The notes: a model not told the origin generated them from the sequence alone. DNA of 64,000 nucleotides from Liopterus haemorrhoidalis (GCA_963971575.1 OZ020611.1:19380092-19444091); one strand, 5' to 3'; shown: positions 32,601 through 44,652, counted from the stretch's first letter. Program-made: numbers and translations.

Positions 32601-33566
32601 TGGTTTGCTGGAAAATGATAGCATCGAACGAGGAAATCATTGTTGAAAACCAAGTTTATTTTACAGGGTTTGAAAAATCGTATCTTTTGGAAGGCTTAAA
32701 GAAGTTGAAATATCGTTGGCAAAATGTATCGTGCTAAAAGGAAAAAACTATGTTGAAAAATTTGGTAAATTTTTTTATTTGGTAGTCACAATTTGGTAAA
32801 AAAAAACACACACACACCTCGTACACTACAAAGTAAGTGACAGAAAGACTGGCATCTCTCATGTCCAAAATGGAAAATTTGAATAGTGTTAATTTTTCGT
32901 TTTGTTTTTGAAATATACATATTAGTAAGTAAAACATTTGGGAATATGTAGTTCATTGACTATGCATATATGCGAGACGTTAAGCAAAGGTTTAAATGAA
33001 TGTTTGTCCATTGGAGTTTCCTCTCACATGTTCACGTTACATCCGGACTGGCGAGTTTGACAGATGACACAGCAATATTTAATTTAACACAAAAAATAAT
33101 TTGTGTACCGTGTTGATATGTAAATGAGTTCATGTTAAACAAATTAAAATATCTGCTCTTCATTTGCAACTTATAAATATGTAACTGCTGGACGTTTAGT
33201 GAACAATACTACAATTAGCAATTATATTATTTTTCTTTTCTTTTAGTTTTTACAGGTTTATTATACAAAGGAACAACAATGTTAAGTATGACATTTTACA
33301 CATTTCAGGGGTTGCAGTTTTTATTTAAAACAAAATTTAGATAATTTGCGAAAATTCCACGTAATATTCGAATTTAAATTATATTCTAAATTATAATTCT
33401 ATTTAATAAGTAGAAAAACAAAAGTTTTTGCATAAATCTCGCTAATATAAAAAAATACATAAATTATTTTATGTTCTTCAATCTACTTTTCAAAGCCTTT
33501 CCGGTTGATATAAATGTGCATTCCTCAGATTTTTTCACATTTCTAAGCCAGCCCTTCCGGCAGGTA
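32601..33566. other. Spacer between HINE-A and the hAT element, no gene
   Basis: AT-rich. GCGAAAATTCCACGTAA...CGAATTTAAATT at about 33345-33380 is a HINE-A long-subfamily fragment also seen at 30095. CACACACAC tract near 32807. The open frame 32734-32937 has no recognisable domain. Confidence 0.35.
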
Positions 33567-33640
33567 AGGTAGAGCAGCGTTTCTCAACCGGGGGGCTGCG
33601 AAGTCATATAAAATCGAAGCATGAAATTATAATAGATAAA

Positions 33641-34697
33641 TTGATGTGAAGTGTGAATTTTCACACATTTCAGGGTTTTGCAGGTATTTAATAACTGAAT
33701 GATGATTATTTGGGATGCCAAAACAAATTTTATGTCAAAATATTTTTTTATGAATTTTAATTCGAATGCCTAATACCATTATTTAAGTTTCTAAATATGT
33801 GCAGTATTTTTTTTACATAGCAAGGTTCATTAAGATTTTGAAAATTGCGCCTATGGCTTCTATTGGTTGCTTAAATCATTAGCTCCGCCCTCTGATTTCG
33901 TATACATCAAACAGAATTAAATTATAATTTCAACACTTCCCACTGGTTATTAAATTTACGCTTTTAAAAATTAAATGCAACATTTACCAAAATATAACTA
34001 GAATTTTGACAAAATAATTTAAACAAAAGAAAACTGCAAAAAAAAAACAAAAAGATTAAAATTGACTTCGAACTCTAGTCTGCAAGTTACCTGTTTGACA
34101 AATTAGAAAACCAATGACTAAACGCACATCGCTATGAGCGCTGACGTATCAACTTGGTTACATAGCGAATTAAATATTTAACATATTTTGGTTAAAAACA
34201 CAAAAAATGCATTATTTTCCGAAAACATAATCTGATCAAAAATTCCTGTTGTACTATTCCGGTTCACACCAATATACATTACTTAGAATTTTTTCAGATT
34301 TATAGTTTAAACCATCTGGGCTACAGGGTGTGGGACAAAAATATTTTTGCACAATTTTGACAAAAATCGCGTCAAAATAATTTATTTTGCAAAAATAAAA
34401 TTTTGATCGTTAATCCACGTACTAAGGGCTTTCATTTGATACCCTACTCAGAATTTAAAAAAAAAAATTTTTTTCGATGAGCACATATTTGTTTATATTT
34501 TTAGGGGGATATGTTTTTTAGATGTTTTAGTATTTTTCCTATGTGCGGATCAAAAAGTTGTACAAGCATGCCAAATTTCAACTCTTTAGGTTTAGCCGTT
34601 TGGCTACAATTTTTACCGAACAGACAGACAGACAGACAGACAGACGACAAAATGACGGTATAAGGGTTTTTTGGTCATACCTACAAAACCCTAAAAA
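33641..34697 (-). repeat. HINE-A short subfamily, complete
   Basis: From TTGATGTGAAGTG and the hairpin GTGTGAATTTTCACAC through the tRNA-like module (about 34065-34140) to a pure GACA array at 34619-34645 and CTACAAAACCCTAAAAA. About 1.06 kb, with both inverted subterminal repeats present. The open frame 34543-34725 covers the array and is not a gene. Confidence 0.85.
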
Positions 34698-34776
34698 CGC
34701 TCAATTTTGCAAGATATATTCATAAATATATGACATTTATATTCATTAAAATATACCTTTTAAACTTAAATAAATT

Positions 34777-34993
34777 GCCGGTCGCTATGGCGTAGTGGTC
34801 AGCTCATTTGACTGCTAACCGTGGGGACTCGGGTTCGAATCCCGGTGATGGCATGGCTGTTTGTATTTGTCATAAAAATTTAAAAAAAAAAAAAAACTAT
34901 CCGAAATAAAAATAACAGAGTAGCTGGCTAAAGGTCCATATATATTAGGACTAAAGAGCCAAAAAAATAATTTAAAAAATAAAATAAATTATA
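34777..34993 (+). repeat. tRNA-derived SINE
   Basis: Head GCCGGTCGCTATGGCGTAG with A-box TGGCGTAGTGG and B-box GGGTTCGAATCCC (about 34834-34846), then GGCATGG. The body contains an A run, and the tail is AGCCAAAAAAATAATTTAAA. RNA polymerase III boxes are spaced as in a tRNA. Confidence 0.8.
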
Positions 34994-35993
34994 CTTATTT
35001 TGACAACTAATTTAAACTAATTAAAACGGTTCGCGTTGGAGGTACTTCAAGTACTTTCAAGTAGGTACGACTTGAACTTGCAATATTTTTTGTTATGCTC
35101 CGAGCTACTGTTAGCTAAAGAGTAAGGATGCGAAAGTGTTCAAAATGGAAAGCAACTTGGAACAATGGAACACTTGTAAATAAAAATACTTGCAAGCCAT
35201 TATACAAATCTTACTCTGACAAAATATAAACTATTTTAGATCATGTAGTACCAAGTAACTTCCAAATTTAACGTTATACCTCATCTTCAATAATAAAAAA
35301 ATAGTGTATTGGGCCCGGTAGTTCAATTTCAACCACCTGTATACTATTGATAAAATATTAATATATGTGTTTATTCTCATAAAGAATTATTTTAAGCAAT
35401 TCTGTTCCTTATGTATTAATTGTTAATGACTATATTCCTTAATGAGCTTTATCATGATTAACCATCTTGATATGTAGTGATACGTGATTTTTGCAAGTGG
35501 CGTCTTCATTTTTTTCTGACGTTTTTAGTTATTTTTAAGTGATAAAAGTGCAGAAAATATTTGAAATAGTGTGTTATAGTGTGGACTTAAGTGTTTGAAT
35601 TCCATGAAGACCAAAATTGGAGCGACTGGAAAGGTATTTGTAGAAATTTTTGTTAATTTTATAATGTAAGTCATTGTTATGTAGAATGTGCTTCTATGGA
35701 CAATATGTGACACATGCATACACTATCGGCTATAACTAGAGAAACAAAACTATTTTTTAAATTATTTTCATAAATTCCGATTATTGACTAAATGAATATT
35801 GAATTATATTGGTATACCAACAATAATTTAGAACTTGCTCTTAAAAATATTTGTGGTACAATAAATAAAATAATTAACTTTCTGCTGCAGTAGACCATCT
35901 GCATATTTCTTTTGTAAGACTTAACAATAAAACAATTTTTTGTGGTTAAATTTTTTCCTTTGCCCTAGCTCCCGTTCTTGTCCCGGTTTAGAG

Positions 35994-36024
<31 letters not shown>

Positions 36025-36586
36025 GGGCCGCAGACAATATTTAAGTTATTTTGGGGGGTCACATTCCAGAAAAGGTTGAGAAACACTGAGGTAGAGGACG
36101 AAAGTGTTAAATGTTTTTTTAAAGATTTTACTATTTGCAGTTAAATTATTACTGTTTTGCTTCTTTTCATTGGTAATTTTTAGGATTTCGCAGGTATGAC
36201 CTAAAAACCCTTATAAAACCACTCATGTATCTATCTATAAGTCTGTCTGTACGGTAAAAATCGTGGACAAAATTTGGCATGCTTGCACAACTCTCTGACC
36301 CACATATAGGAACGAGTCCAAAACAATCGCGGGGAAAATAAAAACAAATATGTATTCAACCTTTTTTTTTTAAATTTAGAGTGAGGTATGATAAAAAACC
36401 TCTTAATGCGTGGACAAATCAGCAAATTTTTATTTATGTTTTTTTTTATGGGATTTTTTCTAAAAATATATCAAAAAATGTATAAAAATCTTAAAAAATT
36501 CACGATAATGTCCATTGATAGGAACCGGAATACTTCAACAGGAATTTTTGATCAGATATAATTTTTGAATTAGTTATTAGTTATTA

Positions 36587-37493
36587 AGTGGGTTTTACAC
36601 GATTCAATTTATTGATCAATTAATTGAAAAAGTTGACATTCAATTAATTGATGTGTGTAAAGTGTAATAATTTCGTCAATTAATTGATTAATTAATTGAC
36701 AAAAATGTTGACCAATTTATTTTGAAAATAGAACAAGTTCTATTTTTCATCAATTTTTCAATAATTTTTTAGGGAATTCTAGGTATATTTTTATCTGTTA
36801 ATATATTGCCAACTGTTTAGTTGTAGCATAACCTCTAAATATATTGTTTGTGTTCATTTTCAAATGTGACAGGACTTTGAACGTTCTAATTTACCATCAT
36901 CTAGGTTATTTCTTTTGTTATTGTTCACAGCTCGTAAATTTGTGAAGGTTTTTTCAATATTTTCTTTCTGATAAGGCATTTTATAGCTTTGACGAGTATC
37001 TAGCGGACAATTTTGACAAACTTTAACAAACTTTCTACATGACTGCAGCTTTTTCTCGCAATATATGTCTCGTAATTTTTAATTTGTTATTTTAGTATGT
37101 CTTATTTTATTGTTAAATGTACTAATATTTTCTATTTTTTAATATGTTCTTTTTATTGTAAATTGTAATAATATTTTTTATATTTTAAAATGTTTCATTT
37201 TATTTTAAATTGTACTAATATTTTATATTATGACGAATGTAAAAAACTCAAATTTTATTAACATGAATAAATATTATTAGTATTATGGGGTTTGTCAGGT
37301 CTTGACAAGCGTCCACTAATCTCAACCTTCAGCAACCTTTTGAGCCGCGTCATACTAAAGACTAGTGGAGCTAAACACACACGACTGCATCCCAAACCCT
37401 TATTATTATTATTATTATTATGGGGTTTGTAAGGTCTTGACAAAAAACTTGATCAATTTATTGATCAATTAATTGAACTGTGTAAAACCAACT
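36587..37493. mobile_element. TTA-flanked MITE with AGTTGGTTTTACAC ends
   Basis: Ends AGTGGGTTTTACACGATTC and, inverted, AGTTGGTTTTACACAGTTC, followed on both sides by repeated ATTGATCAATTAATTG. Flanked by TTA (36584-36586, 37494-37496). At about 37275-37440 it holds two copies of ATTATGGGGTTTGT.AGGTC (then TTGACAA) with an (ATT)n tract, probably a retroposon tail fragment. Confidence 0.75.
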
Positions 37494-37554
37494 TTAGATT
37501 TTCGGAAAATATCGAATTTTTTGTCGTTGAAGAAATAATTATTTATAAAAAATT

Positions 37555-39041
37555 TATGTGAAGTGTGAATTTTCACACATTTCAGGGTTTCGCAGTTATT
37601 TAGTAAGTGAATAATGATTATTTGGAATGCCAAAACAAATTTTATGTTAAAATATTTTTTTTTTGTTAATTTTAATTCGAATGCCTAATACCATTATGTA
37701 AGTTTCTAAATATGTGCAATATTTTTTTTAAATAGCAAGGTTCAATAAAATTTTGAAAAAATTCCTCTTAGATAGATATATAATCTAAAAATATTAAGTG
37801 AAGGCGGAATGCTGAGTGTGTAGGACATATTTTGCTTTGTAGTATTCACTGTAAAATGAACAATATTTTAAAAATAATTTATCATCTCTTAATCTAAAAG
37901 CTTTAAAAACAAATGTTATGTTAAAATATTTTTATGTTAATTTTAATTCGAGTGCCTAATACCATTATTTAGGTTTCTTAATATGTGCAGTATTTTTTTT
38001 TTTTATATATAGAGCAAGGTTCATTAAGATTTTGAAAATTGCGCCTATGGCTTCATTGGTTGTTTCTAGTCATAGCTCCTCCCTTTGATTTCGTGTACAT
38101 TCAAACAGAATTAAATTATAATTTCAACAATTTCCACTGGTTATTAAATTTACGCTTTTAAAAATTAAATGCAACATTTGCCAAAATATAACTAGAATTT
38201 TGAAAAAATAATTTAAACAAAATAAAAATGCAAAAAGAAAATAAAAAATAATATGCCGACCAGCGTAGCGTAGTGGTAACACATCTGCTCTGCGTTTCGA
38301 AGGTCTCGGGTTCGAATCCCGTTAAGGCATGGAAATTTTCTCACATAAAAATCGTCCTGGCTAATTGCCAAAGTAGCAAAGGCCATTAAATTAAAAAAAT
38401 AAAATAAATAATAATATTGTCTCTTCTCTTGGGATTCGAACTCATTTTCTTGGGCAGAACGCTAGTACCGTAACCATTGCACCAAGATACCGTTACAGTT
38501 TAGTGTGTTATATAACTATAAGTTTTCAACATTATTAGCAAAAAAACACAAAAAATGCTTTTTTTCCAAAAACATAATCTGATCAAAATTCCTGTTGTAC
38601 TCTTCCGGTTCACACCAATGTACATTACTTAGAATTATTTCAGATTTTTAGTTTAAACTATCTGGGCTATAGGGTGTGGGACAAAAATTTTTTTGCACAA
38701 TTTTGGCAGAAATCGCTTCAAAATAATTTATTTTGCAAAAATAAAAATTTGATCGTTAATCCACGTACCAAGGGCTTTCATTTGATACCGTACTCAGAAT
38801 TTTAAAAAAATATTTTTTTTTTCGATGAGCACATATTTGTTTATATTTTTAAGGGGATATGTTTTTTAGATGTTTTAGTATTTTTCCTATGTGCGGGTCA
38901 AAGAGTTGTATAAGCATGCCAAATTTCAACTCTCTAGCTTTAGCCGTTTGGCTACAATTTTTACCGAACAGACAGACAGACAGACAGACGACAAAATGAC
39001 GGTATAAGGGTTTTTTGGTCATACCTACAAAACCCTAAAAA
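37555..39041 (-). repeat. HINE-A short subfamily nested in another HINE-A
   Basis: Runs from ATGTGAAGTGTGAATTTTCA to CTACAAAACCCTAAAA. It is longer than its sisters because of a SINE (38255-38410) and an internal partial duplication (about 37740-37960, repeating AATGCCTAATACCATTAT). GACA array at about 38968-38988. Confidence 0.8.
38255..38410 (+). repeat. tRNA-derived SINE
   Basis: GCCGACCAGCGTAGCGTAG...GGTCTCGGGTTCGAATCCC...GGCATGG, then ATAAAAATCGTCCTGGCTAA and the tail GCCATTAAATTAAAAAAATA. ATAATAT-like sequence on both sides may be the target duplication. It lies next to the degenerate tRNA-like module of the host HINE-A (about 38418-38500, minus strand). Confidence 0.8.
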
Positions 39042-39313
39042 TGTATTGTGCAGTATCAAAAGAAAGCTCTAAGATGTAGATTAAGGAAGGAAACGTACTT
39101 TTTTTATGTCTTTATTTGAACACAATTTTTGCCAAAAATGTATTAGGAAATTTTGGCTCACAGTTTAAAGAATTTTATACAACCAGGCATAATATGTACC
39201 CACAATTTATTATGACATACTAAATGCCTACAAACTCTGAAATGTATGAAAATTCACACTTTACATTTTTTTTTTTTTTTCGATATTATTCTCGGTCTTG
39301 CAGAATTTTCACC

Positions 39314-39544
39314 TCAGTCAAGTTTTCCAGATATATTGTAAATCAAGTCCAATACCGACTTTACAAGATTTTCCCAGGCCGTTGAATGAACAGCCTTACT
39401 TTCTGTTTCACCGTATTGCAAATCCTCATTGCCGTTTTCTCTTTCATCTTCGTCACACATCATATCCATAATATTCAGTTCGAAAGACGTATGGAAAATC
39501 TTGCCAATCTCGTGATAATGAGATTGGAGCCGACAGTGAGTCAA
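39314..39544 (-). other. Unassigned open frame, 76 codons
   Basis: Product with an acidic stretch (MCDEDERENGNEDLQYGE) and a leucine-rich C-terminus ending ISGKLD. The stretch is less AT-rich than its surroundings, which hints at former coding function, perhaps a transposase exon, but no family is recognised. It lies between two HINE-A copies. Confidence 0.2.
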
Positions 39545-39870
39545 TATTAATTTTACGAGGACTTATTTCACCAGTTCACAATTCATATAATATAAAGCAG
39601 ATATAAGATTTACAATATTTATTTACACTCGAACCTGTACCACCGATTCACGACATCAAAGATTAAAAAATTGTGGAAAAGTGTAAAGATATTAAAATAA
39701 ACTGAATACCGTTACACATGTGGATGAATGGAAAAAAATATTCTTGGTAACTTAAATGACAGTGAAGTGTTGATAATAAACATTAGTGGCATAGAAAATA
39801 AATAAAATGTAGAACTCATAAAGGAAAAACTTAAATTAAATAAACTAAAAATAGTAAATTAAAAAAAAAT

Positions 39871-40894
39871 TATGTGAAGTGTGAGTTTTCACACATTTCA
39901 GGGTTTCGCAGGTATTTAGTAACTGAATGATGATTATTTGGCCAAAACAAATTTTGTCAAAATATTTTTTTATGAATTTTAATTCGAATGCCTAATACCA
40001 TTATTTAAGTTTCTAAATACGTGCAGTATTTTTTTTTTATATAGCAAGGTTCATTAAGATTTTGAAAATTGCGCCTATGGCTTCCATTGGTTGCTTAAAT
40101 CATAAGCCCCGCCCTCTGATTTCGTATACATTCAAACATAGAATTAAATTATAATTTCAACACTTCCCACTGGTTATTGAATTTACGCTTTTAAAAATTA
40201 AATGCAACATTTACCAAAATATAACTAGAATTTTGACAAAATAATTTAAACAAAATAAAAATGCAAAAAAAACAAATATTAAAATTGACAGGATTCGAAA
40301 TTAGTTTGCAAATTACAAAGCAACTACGAAACGCACTACGTTACGAGCGCTTACTTATCTGTATTACATAGCGAATTAAATATTTAACATATTTTAGTTT
40401 AATACACAAAAATGCGTTATTTTCCGAAAACATAATCTGATCAAAAATTCCTATTGTACTATTCCGGATCATACCAATGTACATTACTTAGATTTTTTTC
40501 AGATTTTTAGTTTAAACCATCTGGGCTGTGGGACAAATTTTTTTTTGCACAATTTTGGCAAAAATCGCTTCAAAATAATTTATTTTTCAAAAATAAAATT
40601 TTGATCGTTAATGCACGTACCAAGGGTTTTCATTTGATGCCCTACTCAGAATTTAAAAAAAATATTTTTTTTTTCGATGAGCACATATTTGTTTATATTT
40701 TTAGGGGGATATGTTTTTTAGATGTTTTAGTATTTTTCGTATGTGCGGGTCAAAGAGTTGTATAAGTATACCAAATTTCAACTTTCTAGGTTTAGCCGTT
40801 TGGCTACAATTTTTACCGAACAGACAGACAGATAGACAGACGACAAAATGACGGTATAAGGGTTTTTTGGTCATACCTACAAAACCCTAAAAAA
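39871..40894 (-). repeat. HINE-A short subfamily, complete
   Basis: From TATGTGAAGTGTGAGTTTTC to CTACAAAACCCTAAAAA. Short array CAGACAGACAGATAGACAGA at about 40820. tRNA-like module (GGATTCGAAAT...ACGCACTACGTTACGAGCGC) at about 40281-40350. Confidence 0.85.
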
Positions 40895-41729
40895 TTGATG
40901 AGAAGTGTGAAGTTTATTTACGATTTATTCTAAGAAGGGCTCAAAAGACATTTTTTTTTCTTGAACACACAATTCGAAAATTTACAAGATGAAAAGATGA
41001 AAGCCGACCGCAAATGGCCCTTTGGCCCTTTTCCATCTTTGAAAGATGGTAGATGTTTGTGTTTAGTGATGTGAGAACAATCAATTTTTTTTTTTAGTGC
41101 TTGTTGGCTCCCTCCATAGTTCGCGTCTCTCAGGGTTTTGTAGGGATTTAGTAAGTGATATCAAATTGTGGGTACATATCAAAAATCATCAATTTCTATA
41201 ACTTTTGAAAGAAAATCACGTGCTTCCATCTAAAGACTCAACCGTACTGAAAATATGCTCGCGTCAAAATCCAGTTATAGCTATCCAGTTTTTCAGTCAG
41301 TCAGATAAATATTGTAAGCACGGTGTTGAAAAAAATTATAATAATTAATTAAAAAAATAATTATCTGAACAAAAATTCCTCTGGTACTATTCCGGTTCAC
41401 ATTAATGTGCATTGCTCAGAATTTTTTTCAGATTTTTAGTTTATAGGGTGTGGGACAAATTTTTTTTAACACATTTTTGACCAAATCTTGTTGAAAGAAA
41501 TTTTTAAAAACTAACTTTCGTTTACTAATCTATATCCAATGAGATTTATTTATTTTTTTTACGACACAAAAAAAATGATATTTTTTAACGACTAATCTGA
41601 TCAAAAATTCCTGATTAACTATTCCGGTTCCCATCAACGTAAGTTTTTTTAGATAGTTTGTTTTGGCGACACATTTAGACACATTTTTGGCGAAAAGTCC
41701 ACAAAAATACTTGATTTTTCAAAATTAAA
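40895..41729 (-). repeat. Spacer with a broken HINE-A long copy
   Basis: TCTCAGGGTTTTGTAGG at about 41128 and CAAAAATTCCTCTGGTACTA at 41370 are HINE-A landmarks on the minus strand. The copy is cut off by the hAT fragment at 41730. The sequence before 41128 contains a small palindrome (GGCCCTTTGGCCC) and no gene. Confidence 0.45.
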
Positions 41730-42086
41730 ATTTTTTTGTATTAGAAATTTATTTTCTACTATAATTTAGAAGAACATTTTATTCCATATTTTGTAATAAT
41801 CATACCAAGGCCGTTACCAGGGGGCGTTTCTGGGCATCCCCCCACTTCGAAATAATAGAAAATGCATTTTTATTTATTTATCAGTTAAAAAAATTATAAT
41901 TTTTTCTGCTCATCAGTTTAAAAAATAATCTTAAATAAAATGTATTTTATTTTTCACTGCCATAAACATTAACTGAACCGAAATAAAACGATATTTTTTT
42001 TCGGTTCAGTTCCGGTTTTCGTTCCGACAAAAATAACTGTTTTTTTCGGTTTTCGGTTTTCGATTCAGTTCCGGTTCGAAGCCCTG
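41730..42086. repeat. TTCGGTT-rich hAT MITE, left-truncated
   Basis: Matches the right two thirds of 13679-14602 without its insert, ending CAGTTCCGGTTCGAAGCCCTG. The left terminus is missing. Confidence 0.65.
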
Positions 42087-42094
42087 GTTTTAAA

Positions 42095-42905
42095 CAACCT
42101 TTAAATTTATATAGTTTTGTGTAGAAATAATAAGTCATTTCTTTTTCGACATGATTGTTAATAGTTTAGAACCTTCGTTGAAAAATATTATACTTGATGA
42201 AAATGGAATGCCATTTGGTACACGTATATTTTACGAAAATAAATTAGTTTTACCCACAAGCAGCTATTTTGAGAACCACAGCAGATTCAAGATAGCAGTA
42301 AAACTAGACCATCAAGTACAATAACTATAAATAATTTTCACAGTAAAACAAAATAGCTAGAAACATATTTGTAGAATGAAGCTTTAACTATAATTTACCG
42401 CGTCAATTTGTTTACAAGATGGTGTCTATAATGCAATTTTTTTATTTGCATTACGAATTTTTTTTAATATAAAAATTCCTATTAGATTAGGGTGACCATT
42501 CGTCCCGCATTTTGCGGGACTGTCCCGCATTCTAACATTTTGTCCCGCATTAAGATGCGTCCCGCAAAAGTCCCGCATTGTCCCGCATTTTGTAGAATTT
42601 GAGGTGAGGACCTTTTTTTGTTTTGCTCTTCACTTAGATTTGGGAGGTGAGGACCTTTTTTTTTGCTCTTCACTTGGATTTGGAGGGTGAGGACCTTTTT
42701 TTTTGCTCTTCACTTGGATTTGGCAGATGAGGACCTTTTTTTTTGGTCCGTCCCGCATTGCCTTCTTAAGAAAATGGTCACCTTATATTAGATGGATAAA
42801 AATTCGCTGCATATTTTGATTTAGATTGTTACTAATTTTATTTCGGATTATTAGTTTTATATGAGAAACTTGTGAGCTAGTTGGTACCATTTTATTTTCT
42901 AATAT
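42095..42905. repeat. TATCAGC-ended repeat (family E), internal part, interrupted by a MITE
   Basis: Collinear with 62235-62740 (TTTATATAGTTTTGTGTAGA, GTTTAGAACCTTCGTTGAAA, GAATGCCATTTGGTACACG, ATTCGCTGCA). Interrupted at 42488-42785. The ends seen at 61934-62941 are missing here. Confidence 0.7.
42488..42785 (+). mobile_element. TAGGGTGACC-type hAT MITE, 298 bp, with short tandem repeats
   Basis: Ends TAGGGTGACCATTCGTCCCG and, inverted, TAAGGTGACCATTTTCTTAA, with a perfect 8-bp duplication TATTAGAT (42480-42487, 42786-42793). The empty site is in the sister sequence at about 62650 (CCTATTAGATAG). The interior has about four 41-bp units GGTGAGGACCTTTTTTT...TTCACTTGGATTTGG. Confidence 0.92.
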
Positions 42906-43142
42906 AGCATAATCAGATAATCGCTTTATCTTAATCTACATCGTTAATTTATTTTTTATCAATTGTTAAATAAATTTAATAATAGTTTTGTTGTATTTGT
43001 GTGTTTTCAGAGTGAGCAGAAGTTACGTATTTTTTGTTTATGTGTATACAAATGTATAATAAGTGTTTTTAAAATGTATTCGGATGTAATGTAGACTGAA
43101 TTATTTGAAATACTAAAATAACCAAATTTCGGTCCTATCCAG

Positions 43143-43215
43143 ATGAATAGTTCGTATAGTGGATTACCCGCCGAAGAGTCAAGCAGAGAAACACAGAAAA
43201 ATACATTTTTTACGG
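43143..43215 (+). CDS. Possible short first coding exon of an unidentified gene
   Basis: ATG at 43143 opens a frame reading MNSSYSGLPAEESSRETQKN, then TFFT, ending ACG|GTAAGT at 43215, a strong donor. An acceptor-like TGTGTTTTCAG lies upstream at about 43002-43012. The stretch is not part of a recognised repeat. No downstream exon was found and the product is not recognised, so this is only a candidate. Confidence 0.25.
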
Positions 43216-43266
43216 TAAGTACAGAGATATTTTAAATTAAATCTTCTTGAAAAACACAAAGTAAAA

Positions 43267-43582
43267 AAGACATTTGCGCATAGCTCCCGCGAAGTTCTAC
43301 TCTCGGCGTTTTTTTTGTGTCTAGTCACCTTTAGTGTGATTGATACAGAGTACTTGGTTGATACAGAGTGAGTTTCAGAAATCGCTCGGTACGTTAAGTG
43401 CGGTATTATCTCAAACAATCTTATTGAAAATCCTTAACGCAAAATATGTTCGGCCAATTGAAATTCATCTTCAAATTGTGGCTGTTTATGGATGAATTTT
43501 AATGAATTAACCATCAGTAAGAAAATGATATCTGTTGATTAAAAATGGAAGAACGCACTTGTTTGACAAGGAATAAGAAAAT
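43267..43582 (+). repeat. Direct duplication flanking a HINE-A, copy 1
   Basis: Starts AAGACATTTGCGCATAGCTC and ends TTTGACAAGGAATAAGAAAA. Copy 2 is at 44653-44995. They differ by a few substitutions, a 3-bp indel and a 28-bp indel near TTAACC..ATCAGTAAG. The minus-strand frame 43179-43418 is not recognised as a gene. Confidence 0.85.
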
Positions 43583-44554
43583 TGATGTGAAGTGTGAATT
43601 TTCACACATTTCTGGGTTTTGCAGGTATTTAGTAACTGAACGATGATTATTTGGGATGCCAAAACAAATTTTATGTCAAAATATTTTTTTATGAATTTTA
43701 ATTCGAATGCCTAATACCATTATTTAAGTTTCTAAATATATGCAGTATTTTTTTTATACAGCAAAGTTCATTAATATTTTGAAAATTGCACCTATGGCTT
43801 CCATTGGTTGCTTACATCATAAGCCCCGCCCTCTGATTTCGTATACATTCAAACATAGAATTAAATTATAATTTCAACACTTCCCACTGGTTATTAAATT
43901 TACGCTTTTAAAAATTAAATGCAACATTTACCAAAATATAACTAGAATTTTGACAAAATAATTTAAACAAAATAAAAATACAAAAAAAAAACAGAAATAT
44001 TAAAATTGACAGGAATCGAACTCTAGTTTGCAAAATACAAAGCAACGACGAAACGCACTACGCTACGAGCGCTTACTTATCTACTGTGTTACATAGCGAA
44101 TTAAATAGTTAACATATTTTAGTTAAAAACACAAAAAATGCGTTATTTTCCGAAAACATAATCTGATCAAAAATTCCTATTGTACTATTCCGGTTCACAC
44201 CAATGTACATTACTTAGAATTTTTTCAGATTTTTAGTTTAAACCATCTGGGCTACAGGGTGTGGGACAAAAAATTTTTTGTACAATTTTGGCAAAAATCG
44301 CATCAAAATAATTTATTTTGCTAAAATAAAATTTTGATCGTTAATCCACGTACTAAGGGCTTTCATTTGATACCATACTCAGAATTTAAAAAAAATTGTT
44401 TTTTTTTCGATGAGCACATATTTGTTTATATTTTTAGAGGGATATGTTTTTTAGATGTTTTAGTATTTTTCCTATGTGCGGGTCAAAGAGTTGTATAAGC
44501 ATGCCAAATTTCAACTCTCTAGGTTTAGCCGTTTGGCTAACAGATTTTTACCGA

Positions 44555-44600
<46 letters not shown>

Positions 44601-44652
44601 GACAAAATGACGGTATAAGGGTTTTTTGGTCATACCTACAAAACCCTAAAAA
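43583..44652 (-). repeat. HINE-A short subfamily, complete, between two direct repeats
   Basis: From TTGATGTGAAGTGTGAATTT to CCTACAAAACCCTAAAAA. Long pure GACA array at about 44558-44602. tRNA-like module GGAATCGAACTC...CACTACGCTACGAGCGC at about 44010-44075. The open frame 44444-44707 is not a gene. Confidence 0.88.

Larger units (their letters stand above)
33575..36088. mobile_element. hAT-like element, 2.5 kb, hosting a HINE-A and a SINE
   Basis: Ends CAGCGTTTCTCAACCGGGG and, inverted, CAGTGTTTCTCAACCTTTTC, with a perfect 8-bp duplication AGGTAGAG (33567-33574, 36089-36096). GGGGGGCTGCG and GGGGGGCCGCAG follow inside the ends. About 1.26 kb of the interior is a HINE-A (33641-34697) and a SINE (34777). 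The rest (about 35000-35990) has no recognised transposase; ATGAAGACCAAAATTGG...GGAAAG|GTATTTG at 35605-35640 could be a tiny first exon. Confidence 0.88.
36176..39266 (+). repeat. HINE-A long copy, interrupted by a MITE and by a second HINE-A
   Basis: Starts ATTTTTAGGATTTCGCAGG, has a degenerate array (ATCTATCTATAAGTCTGTCTG) and CCCACATATAGGAA. It is interrupted at 36587-37493 and 37555-39041. It resumes with GTATTGTGCAGTATCAAAAG (39042) and ends CTACAAACTCTGAAATG, decayed hairpin TGAAAATTCACAC, TTTACAT. Confidence 0.7.

Noticed and set aside
34834..34846. Functional tRNA gene at the GGGTTCGAATCCC box
   Set aside because: A and B boxes are present but the body continues into a SINE with an A-rich tail and the cloverleaf stems do not close; same for 9359 and 38302.
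37258..37443. Frame with poly-Asn and repeated RPDKPHN phrase
   Set aside because: Derived from (ATT)n tracts and a duplicated GGGGTTTGT..GGTCTTGACAA sequence, probably a retroposon tail, not a gene.
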